Source: Bacteroidota bacterium (GTDB lineage: Bacteria; Bacteroidota; Bacteroidia; Chitinophagales; Chitinophagaceae). From it: a stretch of 41,084 nt of DNA. Each line of letters opens with the position of its first letter. Position 1 is the stretch's first letter. The position numbers were made by a program, and so were the translations under genes. Below are positions 17,305 through 25,513 of the stretch, piece after piece. The notes under the pieces are model-generated. The model made no database searches and had not been told where the DNA came from. It saw only the letters and a program-made list of their open reading frames with translations. The DNA is taken from assembly GCA_003175935.1 (NCBI GenBank), contig PSRI01000008.1, positions 1 through 41,084 of the forward strand, in the 5' to 3' direction.

Positions 17305-18306
17305 ATGAAAGTAGTGTATCTACCCGGGCCCAAATCCCCATTAGAAATACGTGAAATTCAAGACCCACAGCCGGGGGCTGATCAGATCTTAATCGCCATC
17401 CATTATGCGGGCCTCAACCACCGGGATCTGTGGATGAAACTAGGCCAATATGGGGGCAAAAAGGAGGACCTGGTCCTGGGTTCGGATGGCAGTGGAATAG
17501 TGAAAGAAGTAGGATCCGCCGTTGATAAAAAATGGATCGGCAAAAAAGTATTCGTTCATGCTGCACAGGACTGGGGTCCCGACAAAAATGCCCAGGGCAA
17601 GCAATTCACGATCCTGGGTAATCCGCGCCAGGGAACATTTGCTGAATATCTCGCCATCGAAGCCCAATATGTTTATGAAATTCCAGCCTACCTTGATCTA
17701 AAGAATGCCGCTGCAATCCCTTTAGCAGGAGTAACTGCTTTCAGGGCTTTATTCACAAGAGCCAGATTGAAACCCGGACAAAAAGTTTTGATTCGTGGTG
17801 TAGGCGCCGGTACGGCTCTATTTGCTCTACAATTTGCAATTGCAGAAAATTGTGCTGTTTATGTGACTTCAGGTCAGGATCATAAAATTGATCAGGCAAT
17901 AGCACTCGGAGCGAAAGGCGGAGTGAATTACAAAAATGAAAACTGGAGCACAACACTTCAGGAAATGGCGGGGCAATTTGATGTGATTGTAGATAGTGCA
18001 GCCGGAAGTGAATTCGGAAAACTAATTGAATTATGCAACCCGGGAGGCACCATCGTTAATTTTGGTGGCACCGCTGGCGCAATTACAAATATTACTGCCC
18101 AAAGAATCTATTGGAAACAACTCAATATTCTGGGCACTACCATGGGAAACAATGAAGATTTTCAAAACATGCTGGGCTTTCTGGAAAGGAAAAAATTGGA
18201 ACCAATCATTGATAAAGTTTTTCCAATGTCGCATGCTGAAGATGCTTTTAAAAGAATGGAGAAGTCAGAACAGTTCGGAAAAATTTTACTTGAAATTAAA
18301 TCTTAG
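17305..18306 (+). CDS. Zinc-free MDR-type alcohol dehydrogenase / quinone oxidoreductase
   Basis: The product has 333 residues and the medium-chain dehydrogenase layout: an N-terminal GroES-like domain with Y-A-G-L-N-H-R-D-L and G-S-D-G-S-G, then a Rossmann domain with G-V-G-A-G-T-A and a closing K-I-L-L-E-I. The cysteines of the structural zinc lobe are absent, as in the quinone oxidoreductase/YogA-like branch. It probably reduces an activated carbonyl or quinone with NADPH in the cytoplasm. Its stop codon falls within the first unit of an AGTACT repeat. It reads divergently from uvrA with a 102-bp gap. Confidence 0.88.
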   Translation: MKVVYLPGPKSPLEIREIQDPQPGADQILIAIHYAGLNHRDLWMKLGQYGGKKEDLVLGSDGSGIVKEVGSAVDKKWIGKKVFVHAAQDWGPDKNAQGKQFTILGNPRQGTFAEYLAIEAQYVYEIPAYLDLKNAAAIPLAGVTAFRALFTRARLKPGQKVLIRGVGAGTALFALQFAIAENCAVYVTSGQDHKIDQAIALGAKGGVNYKNENWSTTLQEMAGQFDVIVDSAAGSEFGKLIELCNPGGTIVNFGGTAGAITNITAQRIYWKQLNILGTTMGNNEDFQNMLGFLERKKLEPIIDKVFPMSHAEDAFKRMEKSEQFGKILLEIKS

Positions 18307-18331
18307 TACTGAGTACTGAGTACTTAGTACT
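18305..18331. repeat. Four AGTACT hexamers at 7-bp spacing
   Basis: AGTACT occurs at 18305, 18312, 18319 and 18326, forming a short palindromic heptamer array that starts in the stop codon of the oxidoreductase. The same GTACTNN heptamer ends each of the two 113-bp units just downstream. Confidence 0.7.
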
Positions 18332-18347
18332 GAGACAAAATTTTGGG

Positions 18348-18460
18348 TTCTGTCTACAGGAACCGCAATTCGATTCTTAATTGGCATAACGTAATGAGCT
18401 CCTGATGACATTCGCCCGGCGTCTTTGTCTGGGTACTAAGTACTTGGTACTTTTATCTTT
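18348..18460 (+). repeat. 113-bp intergenic repeat, copy 1
   Basis: This unit is about 90% identical to the copy at 18474-18586, equal in length, with a period of 126 bp. It contains an imperfect CATAACGTAATG palindrome, a GAGCTC site and three GTACTNN heptamers near its end. There is no ORF in it; it could be a mobile palindromic element or a structured RNA. Confidence 0.75.
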
Positions 18461-18473
18461 TTTCCGCCGTGCT

Positions 18474-18586
18474 TTCTGTCTACAGCAACCGCAATTCGAT
18501 TCTTAATTGGCATAACGTTATGAGCTCCTGGAGACAATCGCCCGGTGCTTTAGTCTGGGTACTAGGTACTTGGTACTTTAATCTTT
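18474..18586 (+). repeat. 113-bp intergenic repeat, copy 2
   Basis: This is the second copy, with roughly a dozen substitutions and no indels. Here CATAACGTTATG is a perfect 12-bp palindrome and CTCCTGGAG is also symmetrical. The copy ends 27 bp before the chitinase ATG, so it occupies the place where that gene's promoter should be. Confidence 0.75.
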
Positions 18587-18613
18587 CTTGCGTGAAATTA
18601 AATGCTTTAAATA

Positions 18614-19735
18614 ATGAAATCGTATTTACTATTCTCAGCTCTCGCACTTCTATCGCTTTTCACCCTTCAATTCACTCCGAAGAAAAAATCTGCGAAGAAA
18701 GTAGTGATCGCTTACGTTTTTGGTTCCCGCAGGCTTGTGAATCCGGATTCTGTTGACGCGGAAAAACTAACGCATATCAACTATGCATTTGTGAATATTA
18801 AGGATGGCAGAGCAATTTTGCAGAAACCCGACACAGATGCAATTAATTTGGGCAGACTGATCGATTTGAAAAAAAGAAATCCTGATTTGAAAATTTTAAT
18901 TTCAGTTGGTGGTTGGAGCTGGAGCAAATTATTTTCTGATGCTGCACTTACCGACAGCTCGAGAGCTTTGTTCGCTCAAAGCGCAGCTTCTATTGTTCAG
19001 CAATTTAATCTTGATGGCATCGATATTGACTGGGAATATCCCGGACTTAGAGGCGACAATAATATTTTCAGACCCGAGGATAAAGAAAATTTTACGCTGA
19101 TGCTTCAGCAATTGCGCGCGGAATTGAATAAACTTAAAGACAGCACTCACAAGCAATATTTTCTTACTGCTGCTACTGCGGGATTTAAAGCATTTATCGA
19201 ACACACTGAGCTCGAAAAAGCACAGCAATACATGGACTACTACAATGTCATGACTTATGATTTCAAAACTGAAGAAGCCCAATTCGCGGGCCATCATACG
19301 AATCTTTACAATTCTAAATTCGATCCGGATGGTGAATCAGCAGACCGTGCCGTGCAAAATTATATTAGTATAGGAGTGAAACCTGAGAAAATTGTAATTG
19401 GAATTGCATTTTACGGAAGAGGCTGGAAAACATCTGGAATAAATAATGATGGGCTTGGCGAGAAAACAATTTCCGGTGTAAGAGGAGGTGGTTATACAAG
19501 ACTTAAAGACAGTATTATTACCGCCCCTGGGTATATCCGTTATTGGGACAAAAAAGCAAGAGCTCCATATTTATTCAATCAAAAGGATAGCATATTTATT
19601 ACCTACGACGACGAAAAGTCCGTGAAACAAAAATGCCGTTATGTCAATAAACAAGATCTGGCAGGGGTGATGTTCTGGGAATATTTCGGCGATTCCAAGG
19701 GATATTTATTAGATGCAATTAAGAAAAATCTATAG
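18614..19735 (+). CDS. Glycoside hydrolase family 18 chitinase
   Basis: The product has 373 residues. A hydrophobic N-terminus (M-K-S-Y-L-L-F-S-A-L-A-L-L) should export it. The GH18 TIM barrel shows S-V-G-G at 97-100 and the catalytic D-G-I-D-I-D-W-E at 134-141, with Glu141 as the acid. Further support comes from M-T-Y-D-F and the late G-V-M-F-W-E-Y. It would hydrolyse beta-1,4-GlcNAc linkages in chitin or related polymers. There is no carbohydrate-binding module. It is preceded by the duplicated intergenic element and followed by a clear terminator. Confidence 0.94.
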   Translation: MKSYLLFSALALLSLFTLQFTPKKKSAKKVVIAYVFGSRRLVNPDSVDAEKLTHINYAFVNIKDGRAILQKPDTDAINLGRLIDLKKRNPDLKILISVGGWSWSKLFSDAALTDSSRALFAQSAASIVQQFNLDGIDIDWEYPGLRGDNNIFRPEDKENFTLMLQQLRAELNKLKDSTHKQYFLTAATAGFKAFIEHTELEKAQQYMDYYNVMTYDFKTEEAQFAGHHTNLYNSKFDPDGESADRAVQNYISIGVKPEKIVIGIAFYGRGWKTSGINNDGLGEKTISGVRGGGYTRLKDSIITAPGYIRYWDKKARAPYLFNQKDSIFITYDDEKSVKQKCRYVNKQDLAGVMFWEYFGDSKGYLLDAIKKNL

Positions 19736-19788
19736 GCTAACCTCTACGTCGAATAGTCTTACCAGTTAGCTAAAAATATTTGTAATAC

Positions 19789-19832
19789 AAGGCTTTATGG
19801 CGGGCTCTTATCCTGCGGTAAAGCCTTTTTTA
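19789..19832 (+). terminator. Rho-independent terminator after the chitinase gene
   Basis: AAGGCTTTA (19789-19797) pairs with TAAAGCCTT (19819-19827) and is followed by a run of T. The 21-nt loop has some internal pairing. Confidence 0.85.
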
Positions 19833-19891
19833 ATTCAAAAACGGGAAATATTCCAGACTATATTTCGTTATATAATCTATTCAAACACTTA

Positions 19892-20584
19892 ATGAAAAAC
19901 CTATTTATGAAAAAACTATTTGTTCCGCTAACAGTTGTGATGAGTCTTTGTTTTTTAGGTACGCAGGCACAAAAAAGTTCTGATGCTGGTGTCAGTTTTG
20001 GAATTCGTGCCGGAGTAAATTTTCAGAATATCACCGGAAAAGATAATGATGGAAACAAACTGGATTACAAAATGAAAACTGGTTTTCATGTTGGACTAAA
20101 TGCAGAAATTCCAATTACAGAACAACTTTTCTTTCAACCAGGATTATTGTTCAGTACAAAGGGTGCAAAATATAATAATGATGGCACAGGTTCAATCAAT
20201 CTTTCTTACCTCGAATTGCCATTGAATGTTATCTATAAGCATCCAGTAGGTTCAGGCCATTTATTGGTAGGAGTTGGTCCTTATTTAGCTTATGGTATTG
20301 GTGGAAAACTGAAATATTCCAATACTGGAACAGAAATCGACAAGGACATCACTTTTAAAAACAGTGTTAGTCCAACTGATTACATTGCAAACTTTGGTGC
20401 TTATTTCAAACCGCTTGATTATGGTTTGAATACACTAGTAGGATATGAATTTTCCGAAAATTTATCTGTACAATTGAATGGTCAGTTTGGTTTTGCAAAT
20501 AACATTCCTGATATTGAGGGATTCACTACAGATGCAAAAGCAAAAAATACCGGGTTCGGAATTTCTTTCGGGTACCGGTTCTAA
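19892..20584 (+). CDS. PorT-family outer-membrane beta-barrel protein
   Basis: The product has about 230 residues with a signal peptide ending G-T-Q-A-Q. An internal ATG at 19907 gives an equally good signal peptide (M-K-K-L-F-V-P-L-T-V-V), so the start is uncertain by five codons. The mature sequence F-G-I-R-A-G-V-N-F-Q-N-I-T-G and repeated amphipathic strands ending in G-F-G-I-S-F-G-Y-R-F are typical of the outer-membrane beta-barrel (PorT-like) domain, with a C-terminal aromatic residue. The specific role is unknown. It is flanked by terminators and is probably monocistronic. Confidence 0.87.
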   Translation: MKNLFMKKLFVPLTVVMSLCFLGTQAQKSSDAGVSFGIRAGVNFQNITGKDNDGNKLDYKMKTGFHVGLNAEIPITEQLFFQPGLLFSTKGAKYNNDGTGSINLSYLELPLNVIYKHPVGSGHLLVGVGPYLAYGIGGKLKYSNTGTEIDKDITFKNSVSPTDYIANFGAYFKPLDYGLNTLVGYEFSENLSVQLNGQFGFANNIPDIEGFTTDAKAKNTGFGISFGYRF

Positions 20585-20600
20585 TAAATTCTTAAATAAA

Positions 20601-20636
20601 AATGAAAGCCTTCCACATGGAAGGCTTCTTCATTTA
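20601..20636. terminator. Bidirectional terminator between convergent genes
   Basis: AAGCCTTCC (20606-20614) pairs with GGAAGGCTT (20619-20627) around a 4-nt loop. The flanks AATGA and TCATT extend the stem. It separates the barrel gene from the trans-sulfuration gene reading the other way. Confidence 0.8.
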
Positions 20637-20659
20637 GAGAAATTTATTAATCAATTTGA

Positions 20660-21829
20660 TTATGATTTTTCGAGTGCCTGTAGAATGTCTGCAATGATAT
20701 CTTCTACCTGTTCCAAACCTACCGAAATACGGATGAGTCCTGGTGTAATGCTCACTGCTTCCTGTTCTTCTTTTGATAGTTTAGAATGTGTTGTTGATGC
20801 AGGATGTGATGCAATGCTTCTGCTGTCACCTAAATTAGATGTAAGCGATAACATCTGCAGCGCGTCAAGGAATTTTCTTCCTGATTCAAGACCGCCTTTA
20901 AGATCAAATGTTATGAGTCCTCCGCCCCTTGTCATTTGTTTTTTTGCAACTTCGTATTTTGGATGTGTTGGATGAAATGGATACCTGATCCAGTTTATTT
21001 TAGGATTTCCTTCGAGAGCTGCAACTAATTTTTCTGCATTATCGCAATGACGCTGCATCCTAACATCTAAAGTCTCGAGACTCTTACTTAAAACCCAGGC
21101 ATTAAATGGCGAAATAGAAGGTCCGGTATTTCTGCAAAAAAGATAGAGTTCACGAATTAATTCTTTTTTTCCAACCACAACTCCGCCCAAAACTCTTCCC
21201 TGACCATCGAGCCATTTCGTGGCCGAATGCAAAACCAGGTCGGCGCCAAAATCAATCGGTCTTTGGAGAACTGGTGTAGCAAAACAATTATCAACCAAAA
21301 GAATTACGTTATGCTTCTTGGCAATTTTACCCAGCCATTCCAAGTCAACAATATCGAGTCCGGGATTGGTAGGCGTTTCAATGTAAATCATCCTGGTATT
21401 GGGCCTGATGAGCGCTTCCCAGGTTTCCGGGCGATGGATATCCGCATAGGAATATTCAATGTCCCAGCGGTACAAATATTTTGTGATGATAGTATGTGTT
21501 GAACCAAATACGGAACTGCAACTAAGTAGATGATCGCCACTATTCAAAAAAGTCATGAAGCATCCGAATACGGCACTCATTCCCGAAGCAGTTGCAAATC
21601 CATCTTCCGCTCCTTCAAGGGCGCATATTTTGTCGATGAATTCCTGAACATTAGGGTTGCTGAAACGGGTATAAATATTATCATCGCTTTCTTCTGCAAA
21701 TGCAGCGCGCATATCTTCAGCATTCTCAAAACAAAAACTTGAAGTGAGAAATAGCGGAGTGCTGTGCTCCATTTGAGGCGAACGAGGAGTTTGGATACGA
21801 ATCGCTTTTGTGTTCGGGCGTTGGTCCAT
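20660..21829 (-). CDS. metZ: Trans-sulfuration PLP enzyme, O-succinylhomoserine sulfhydrylase type
   Basis: The product belongs to the Cys/Met-metabolism PLP family. The PLP-binding Lys lies in H-S-A-T-K-W-L-D-G-Q-G-R, and I-E-T-P-T-N-P and the R-I-S-V-G-L-E C-terminal motif are present. The Q-G-R after the Lys region and the start M-D-Q-R-P-N-T-K-A-I-R-I-Q resemble MetZ, which makes homocysteine from an acylated homoserine and sulfide. The ATG at 21829 is preferred to 21874, which would add 15 atypical residues; the latter abuts the OsmC stop. It could alternatively be a cystathionine synthase or lyase. Confidence 0.85.
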   Translation of the reverse strand: MDQRPNTKAIRIQTPRSPQMEHSTPLFLTSSFCFENAEDMRAAFAEESDDNIYTRFSNPNVQEFIDKICALEGAEDGFATASGMSAVFGCFMTFLNSGDHLLSCSSVFGSTHTIITKYLYRWDIEYSYADIHRPETWEALIRPNTRMIYIETPTNPGLDIVDLEWLGKIAKKHNVILLVDNCFATPVLQRPIDFGADLVLHSATKWLDGQGRVLGGVVVGKKELIRELYLFCRNTGPSISPFNAWVLSKSLETLDVRMQRHCDNAEKLVAALEGNPKINWIRYPFHPTHPKYEVAKKQMTRGGGLITFDLKGGLESGRKFLDALQMLSLTSNLGDSRSIASHPASTTHSKLSKEEQEAVSITPGLIRISVGLEQVEDIIADILQALEKS

Positions 21830-21874
21830 AATAGTTAAAAAGGTTGGGTAATACAGTGAACGAAAAATCATCAA

Positions 21875-22318
21875 TTAATTTGACGACTCAACTTTTTTTC
21901 CATTTACATAAACTTCAAAACTGATAGTTGCACCAGCTCGTCTCAGCGTTTCTGCAACGGAACAATATTTCATAACAGATAATTCGGCAGCGCGATATCC
22001 TTTCAGAGGATCTACTTCGCCGGATATTTCAAATTTTGCATGCACTTTTTCCCAGAGTGAAGGTTCTTTACCTGCTTCCCTGTGACCGTCGACATGAATT
22101 TTCAATCCTTTAAGATCCTGCCTTTGTTTTTTGAGAATACTTACAACATCTGCACTACTGCAACCGGAAAATGCAGCAAGAACTGTTTGCATAGGTCTGA
22201 ATCCCGATCCATTCCCACCCTGATCAACGGGAATGTCTATAATCATTTGATGACCCTTTTCATCAGTGATGGTCATACCATATTCACCAATCGTTCTTTC
22301 AGCTTCCATTATAGCCAT
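21875..22318 (-). CDS. OsmC-family protein
   Basis: The product has about 147 residues and an OsmC/Ohr fold. The two conserved cysteines are present in F-S-G-C-S-S-A-D-V-V and M-K-Y-C-S-V-A-E-T-L. Members reduce organic hydroperoxides. The start at 22318 (M-A-I-M-E-A-E-R) is chosen because a consensus -7 element occupies 22337-22344, which rules out the ATG at 22339. The next gene begins at once downstream, suggesting a shared transcript with the trans-sulfuration enzyme, a plausible thiol-related pairing. Confidence 0.9.
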   Translation of the reverse strand: MAIMEAERTIGEYGMTITDEKGHQMIIDIPVDQGGNGSGFRPMQTVLAAFSGCSSADVVSILKKQRQDLKGLKIHVDGHREAGKEPSLWEKVHAKFEISGEVDPLKGYRAAELSVMKYCSVAETLRRAGATISFEVYVNGKKVESSN

Positions 22319-22336
22319 AGTTCGGAAATTGAGGTG

Positions 22337-22344
22337 CAAAGATA
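22337..22344 (-). promoter_or_regulatory. Promoter -7 element for osmC-metZ
   Basis: On the minus strand TATCTTTG matches TAnnTTTG exactly. Its position sets the OsmC start at the ATG 22318 with a leader of about 12 nt. Confidence 0.5.
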
Positions 22345-22388
22345 CGGCATAATGACAAGGAATTGGGTTCGCGGGATTGCCTTAAACA

Positions 22389-22420
22389 CAAAAAAATCCC
22401 GCCTGAGAACAGGCAGGACT
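22389..22420 (-). terminator. Terminator of the TonB receptor gene
   Basis: On the minus strand CCTGCCTG pairs with CAGGCGGG (one G-U pair) around TTCT, followed by A and a run of seven T. Confidence 0.85.
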
Positions 22421-22447
22421 ATTTATTGCCACGAAAATGATTGCGAA

Positions 22448-25297
22448 TTATGGGTTAGATTTCTTATCGAATAACGCATCAAGTGTCCAGGTCACATAAT
22501 AAAGAGCTCCAACTGTTGGTCCTCCTATGTATTGTGTGTAACGTTTATTTAGAATATCTGCTCCACCGATCTTAAAGCTGCTCTTGATTGGTGGGACCCT
22601 CAACGTAACCTGTGCATCGATGGTGCTGTACGCATCGACAGTTCCATTGCCAAAAAGGTTTTGCCAGTAGAAACTGTTCTGCCAGTGCCAAACTACATTG
22701 AAACCAATGTTTTTAGTTATAGCCCGATTACCAAAACTGAAATTTGTGAGCCAGTTTGGTGTATTGAAACCAGGAATCAAAGGATCTGCTGAATTTGTCT
22801 CAGCCAGCTTGTTGTAGTTTGCGTTGCCACTAATGGTAAATGTCTTGTAAAAATTATAGCTGATACCAGCTGCGAAACCGTAATTCTTCACTACAGACTG
22901 ACTATTCACCTGTACACGGTAACGGGTAGCTGCAGAATTATTATAAAGGCTCTTTAATACAGCAGTGTCATTGAAATTGGTTACACTTCCATTTGTTGGA
23001 ACAGTTACTTCCAATTGTCCGATAAAGTATTTATAGGCATTGAAATAAGCGTTAGCGTCTACGAATACTTTGTTATTGAATAAGGAAGCTTTATATCCTG
23101 CTTCAAAAGAATTTATTTGCTCGGGTCTGATTGGTTTCGGGTTGCCCACTTTTAACACATCCCTGGCCTGCCATTGTGCTTCAGCAAGCGTTAAACCCTG
23201 CTGGCTGACAAGCGTATTTACTTTAGTTGTATAAGCTGTTACTGAATTTGTAAGAGCCGAGTTGGTATAATATCCCAATCCTTCTTCCACAATAGGCAAG
23301 CCACCAACACGTCGAACGCCGCCATTATTTACAAATGAATAGGCTTCAAATACAGATGGGAAGCGGAACCCATTTTGCCAGCTTACTCTGAAATTATGTT
23401 TCTCGTTCAAAGTATATACAGCGGCCAGGCGAGGATTAAATGTTGCATCAAATTCTGAATTTTTGTCGAAACGAAGAGAGCCTGTAAATTTCAATTTATC
23501 ATCAAACACGGTCTTTGATGCCTGAACAAATCCTCCCACTTTACTGTAGTAAATATCTTTTCCACCGGGAGTATTGCGGTCTTTGATGGGTTTGCTGAAA
23601 TCAACAAAATTATTACCATCAGGGATTACGTCGTACAAGCGATAATCAGCTCCAACCAAAACATTCAGCCAGTTTATATACCGGTGCAGGTTCCAGGTTC
23701 CTTCAATATTATACATCCTGCTTTTGGTCCAGAATGCGGCGCCGCCTGTAGTATTGTCGGGATTGCTGCTGGTTGGATAAATATCCCAGTCATTAGTGTT
23801 GATGATTTTATTCAATTGATCATCAAATGCCTGAGTGCCCGGAGTAAAGCGTCCACTATCTGCAACAGCTCTCGCCGCATGATGAGCAGTTGCAATATCA
23901 TCCCCCGCAGCCAGCGCTTTATTTAATGCAGCTGTATAATCTTTGGACCATTGTTTATTTGGCTTAAATGAAAGTTCCAGGTTATCGCCCAGGGGGCGCA
24001 TGTTGTAAGACTTACCGGAATTTTCAAGTGAAACATATGCGCGGACGACATAGTCGGGATTTACAATTTCAATCTTGTGATTCTGAACATTTGCTCCTTT
24101 TAGTTGAATTCGATTTCCTCTTTGAAAGACGCCATCCATAGTTCCATAGCGGTATGTGTAAGAAATTACCGTTTTGGGATTCAATTTATATGAAAGAGTC
24201 CCATCAAATTTCAGGTTATGGGCATTATAATCTGTAAGGTCTTTTTCCCAGTAACCTGTTCTTCGAACATTGTATTTCTTGCCTTTTGAATCTGTAATTA
24301 CAATGTTTGTTTCATTACCATATGAATTCACACCATCATAAGCAGGATTGTCTGCTCCTGACAATTCCGGAAAAGCAGGGTTGGCAGTGGATTGAGGATT
24401 AAAATCGTTATGATTGTCGGCTACCCAGTCCGTACCTTTTAAATAACTGAAATTAAGCTTGAATGCAAACCTGTCATGGAAAGACTGAGCCCAGCGTATA
24501 GCCGTTTCCGTGAGTGGACTAACTTTTTTATCGATGCCGTCAACGTGGTTAAAGGCCAGCTTTTGATAAACACTTAAACCCTGTTGTTGAAAAGCGTCTT
24601 TGGTAATTAGGTTACTCATTCCATTAATCGCGTTCATACCATACAGGGCCGAAGAAGCACCGGGAGTGATTTCCACTGATTGAATATCGAGTTCTGTGGG
24701 CCCGATTGCGTTCCCAAGGGGCACACCAAGTGTTACTGCCTGAACATCCACACCATCGACCATTTGCATAAAACGGAAATTGTTCGGCACATTAAATCCC
24801 CTGGTGTTTGGTACTTTAAAGGTTAGGGAGGATGTAGTCAATTGGACACCAGTAACATTTCCCAGTGCGTCATAAAAGGAAGGTGAAGGAGTTTCCTTTA
24901 GTGCACGTATGTCAAGCTTTTCAATAGTTACCGGCGACCGCATTAATTTTTCACCCTGGCGGCTGGCAGTGACTACTATTTCATTCGCCAAATATGATTG
25001 GGTACTGAGTTGAATATTCAGTTTGCTGCTTGAATTGCGCACTTCCACTTCCTGTTCGCCATATCCAACAGAACTGATCACTAATACAAATGGGAATTTT
25101 TGATTAACTACAAGGGAAAATTCTCCTGTACTGTCAGTAGAAGTCCCTTTTGCAGACCCCTTTACGACCACACTCACTCCCGCGAGTCCGTCCCCTCTGT
25201 CGTTTACAATTTTGCCCCTTACCTGAAGGGAACCATTAAGTTGAGCCTCAACGATAAATGGTAATAAAGCAATTAATCCTGTCAAAATCTTCTTCAT
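22448..25297 (-). CDS. TonB-dependent outer-membrane receptor with carboxypeptidase-regulatory domain
   Basis: The product has 949 residues. A signal peptide (ending V-E-A-Q) is followed by a CarboxypepD_reg-like domain (about 24-100, R-G-K-I-V-N-D-R-G-D-G-L-A-G-V-S), a plug domain (about 118-240, with V-D-G-V-D-V-Q and Y-G-M-N-A-I-N-G) and a long 22-strand-type barrel. It should import a large ligand across the outer membrane using TonB. No SusD partner follows. It is the last minus-strand gene of the sulfur cluster, and its upstream region carries two copies of the TAGTCTA-N9-TAGACTA operator also seen before cysH, so the ligand may be a sulfur compound (inference). Confidence 0.92.
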   Translation of the reverse strand: MKKILTGLIALLPFIVEAQLNGSLQVRGKIVNDRGDGLAGVSVVVKGSAKGTSTDSTGEFSLVVNQKFPFVLVISSVGYGEQEVEVRNSSSKLNIQLSTQSYLANEIVVTASRQGEKLMRSPVTIEKLDIRALKETPSPSFYDALGNVTGVQLTTSSLTFKVPNTRGFNVPNNFRFMQMVDGVDVQAVTLGVPLGNAIGPTELDIQSVEITPGASSALYGMNAINGMSNLITKDAFQQQGLSVYQKLAFNHVDGIDKKVSPLTETAIRWAQSFHDRFAFKLNFSYLKGTDWVADNHNDFNPQSTANPAFPELSGADNPAYDGVNSYGNETNIVITDSKGKKYNVRRTGYWEKDLTDYNAHNLKFDGTLSYKLNPKTVISYTYRYGTMDGVFQRGNRIQLKGANVQNHKIEIVNPDYVVRAYVSLENSGKSYNMRPLGDNLELSFKPNKQWSKDYTAALNKALAAGDDIATAHHAARAVADSGRFTPGTQAFDDQLNKIINTNDWDIYPTSSNPDNTTGGAAFWTKSRMYNIEGTWNLHRYINWLNVLVGADYRLYDVIPDGNNFVDFSKPIKDRNTPGGKDIYYSKVGGFVQASKTVFDDKLKFTGSLRFDKNSEFDATFNPRLAAVYTLNEKHNFRVSWQNGFRFPSVFEAYSFVNNGGVRRVGGLPIVEEGLGYYTNSALTNSVTAYTTKVNTLVSQQGLTLAEAQWQARDVLKVGNPKPIRPEQINSFEAGYKASLFNNKVFVDANAYFNAYKYFIGQLEVTVPTNGSVTNFNDTAVLKSLYNNSAATRYRVQVNSQSVVKNYGFAAGISYNFYKTFTISGNANYNKLAETNSADPLIPGFNTPNWLTNFSFGNRAITKNIGFNVVWHWQNSFYWQNLFGNGTVDAYSTIDAQVTLRVPPIKSSFKIGGADILNKRYTQYIGGPTVGALYYVTWTLDALFDKKSNP

Positions 25298-25351
25298 AAT
25301 ATGCTGTTTGTTATCGAATTTTTGTTTGAGTTTGTGATTTGTAAATTTATC

Positions 25352-25374
25352 TAGTCTACTATTTTTATAGACTA
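25352..25374. promoter_or_regulatory. Putative sulfur-regulon operator, site A
   Basis: TAGTCTA (25352-25358), a 9-bp spacer and TAGACTA (25368-25374) form a perfect 7-bp inverted repeat. On the minus strand a -7-like TAAATTTA begins 2 bp downstream, so the site would block a proximal promoter of the TonB receptor. Confidence 0.7.
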
Positions 25375-25456
25375 ATAATTCAAAAAAATTAAACCTGCAA
25401 ACTCAACATCGTTCGACTTTTAAATTTCCCTGGTTCATAGATTTTCAATTTCGGTG

Positions 25457-25464
25457 CAAATATA
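25457..25464 (-). promoter_or_regulatory. Promoter -7 element, distal promoter of the TonB receptor
   Basis: TATATTTG on the minus strand is an exact TAnnTTTG match lying 2 bp downstream of operator site B. It would give a leader of about 150 nt before the receptor ATG. Confidence 0.5.
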
Positions 25465-25466
25465 TT

Positions 25467-25489
25467 TAGTCTACTAATTCAATAGACTA
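25467..25489. promoter_or_regulatory. Putative sulfur-regulon operator, site B
   Basis: TAGTCTA (25467-25473), 9-bp spacer, TAGACTA (25483-25489); with flanking TT and AA the arms reach 9 bp. It lies directly upstream of a perfect -7 element, where binding would exclude RNA polymerase. Confidence 0.75.
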
Positions 25490-25513
25490 AAATGTTAAAA
25501 AAAATTATTGCCC

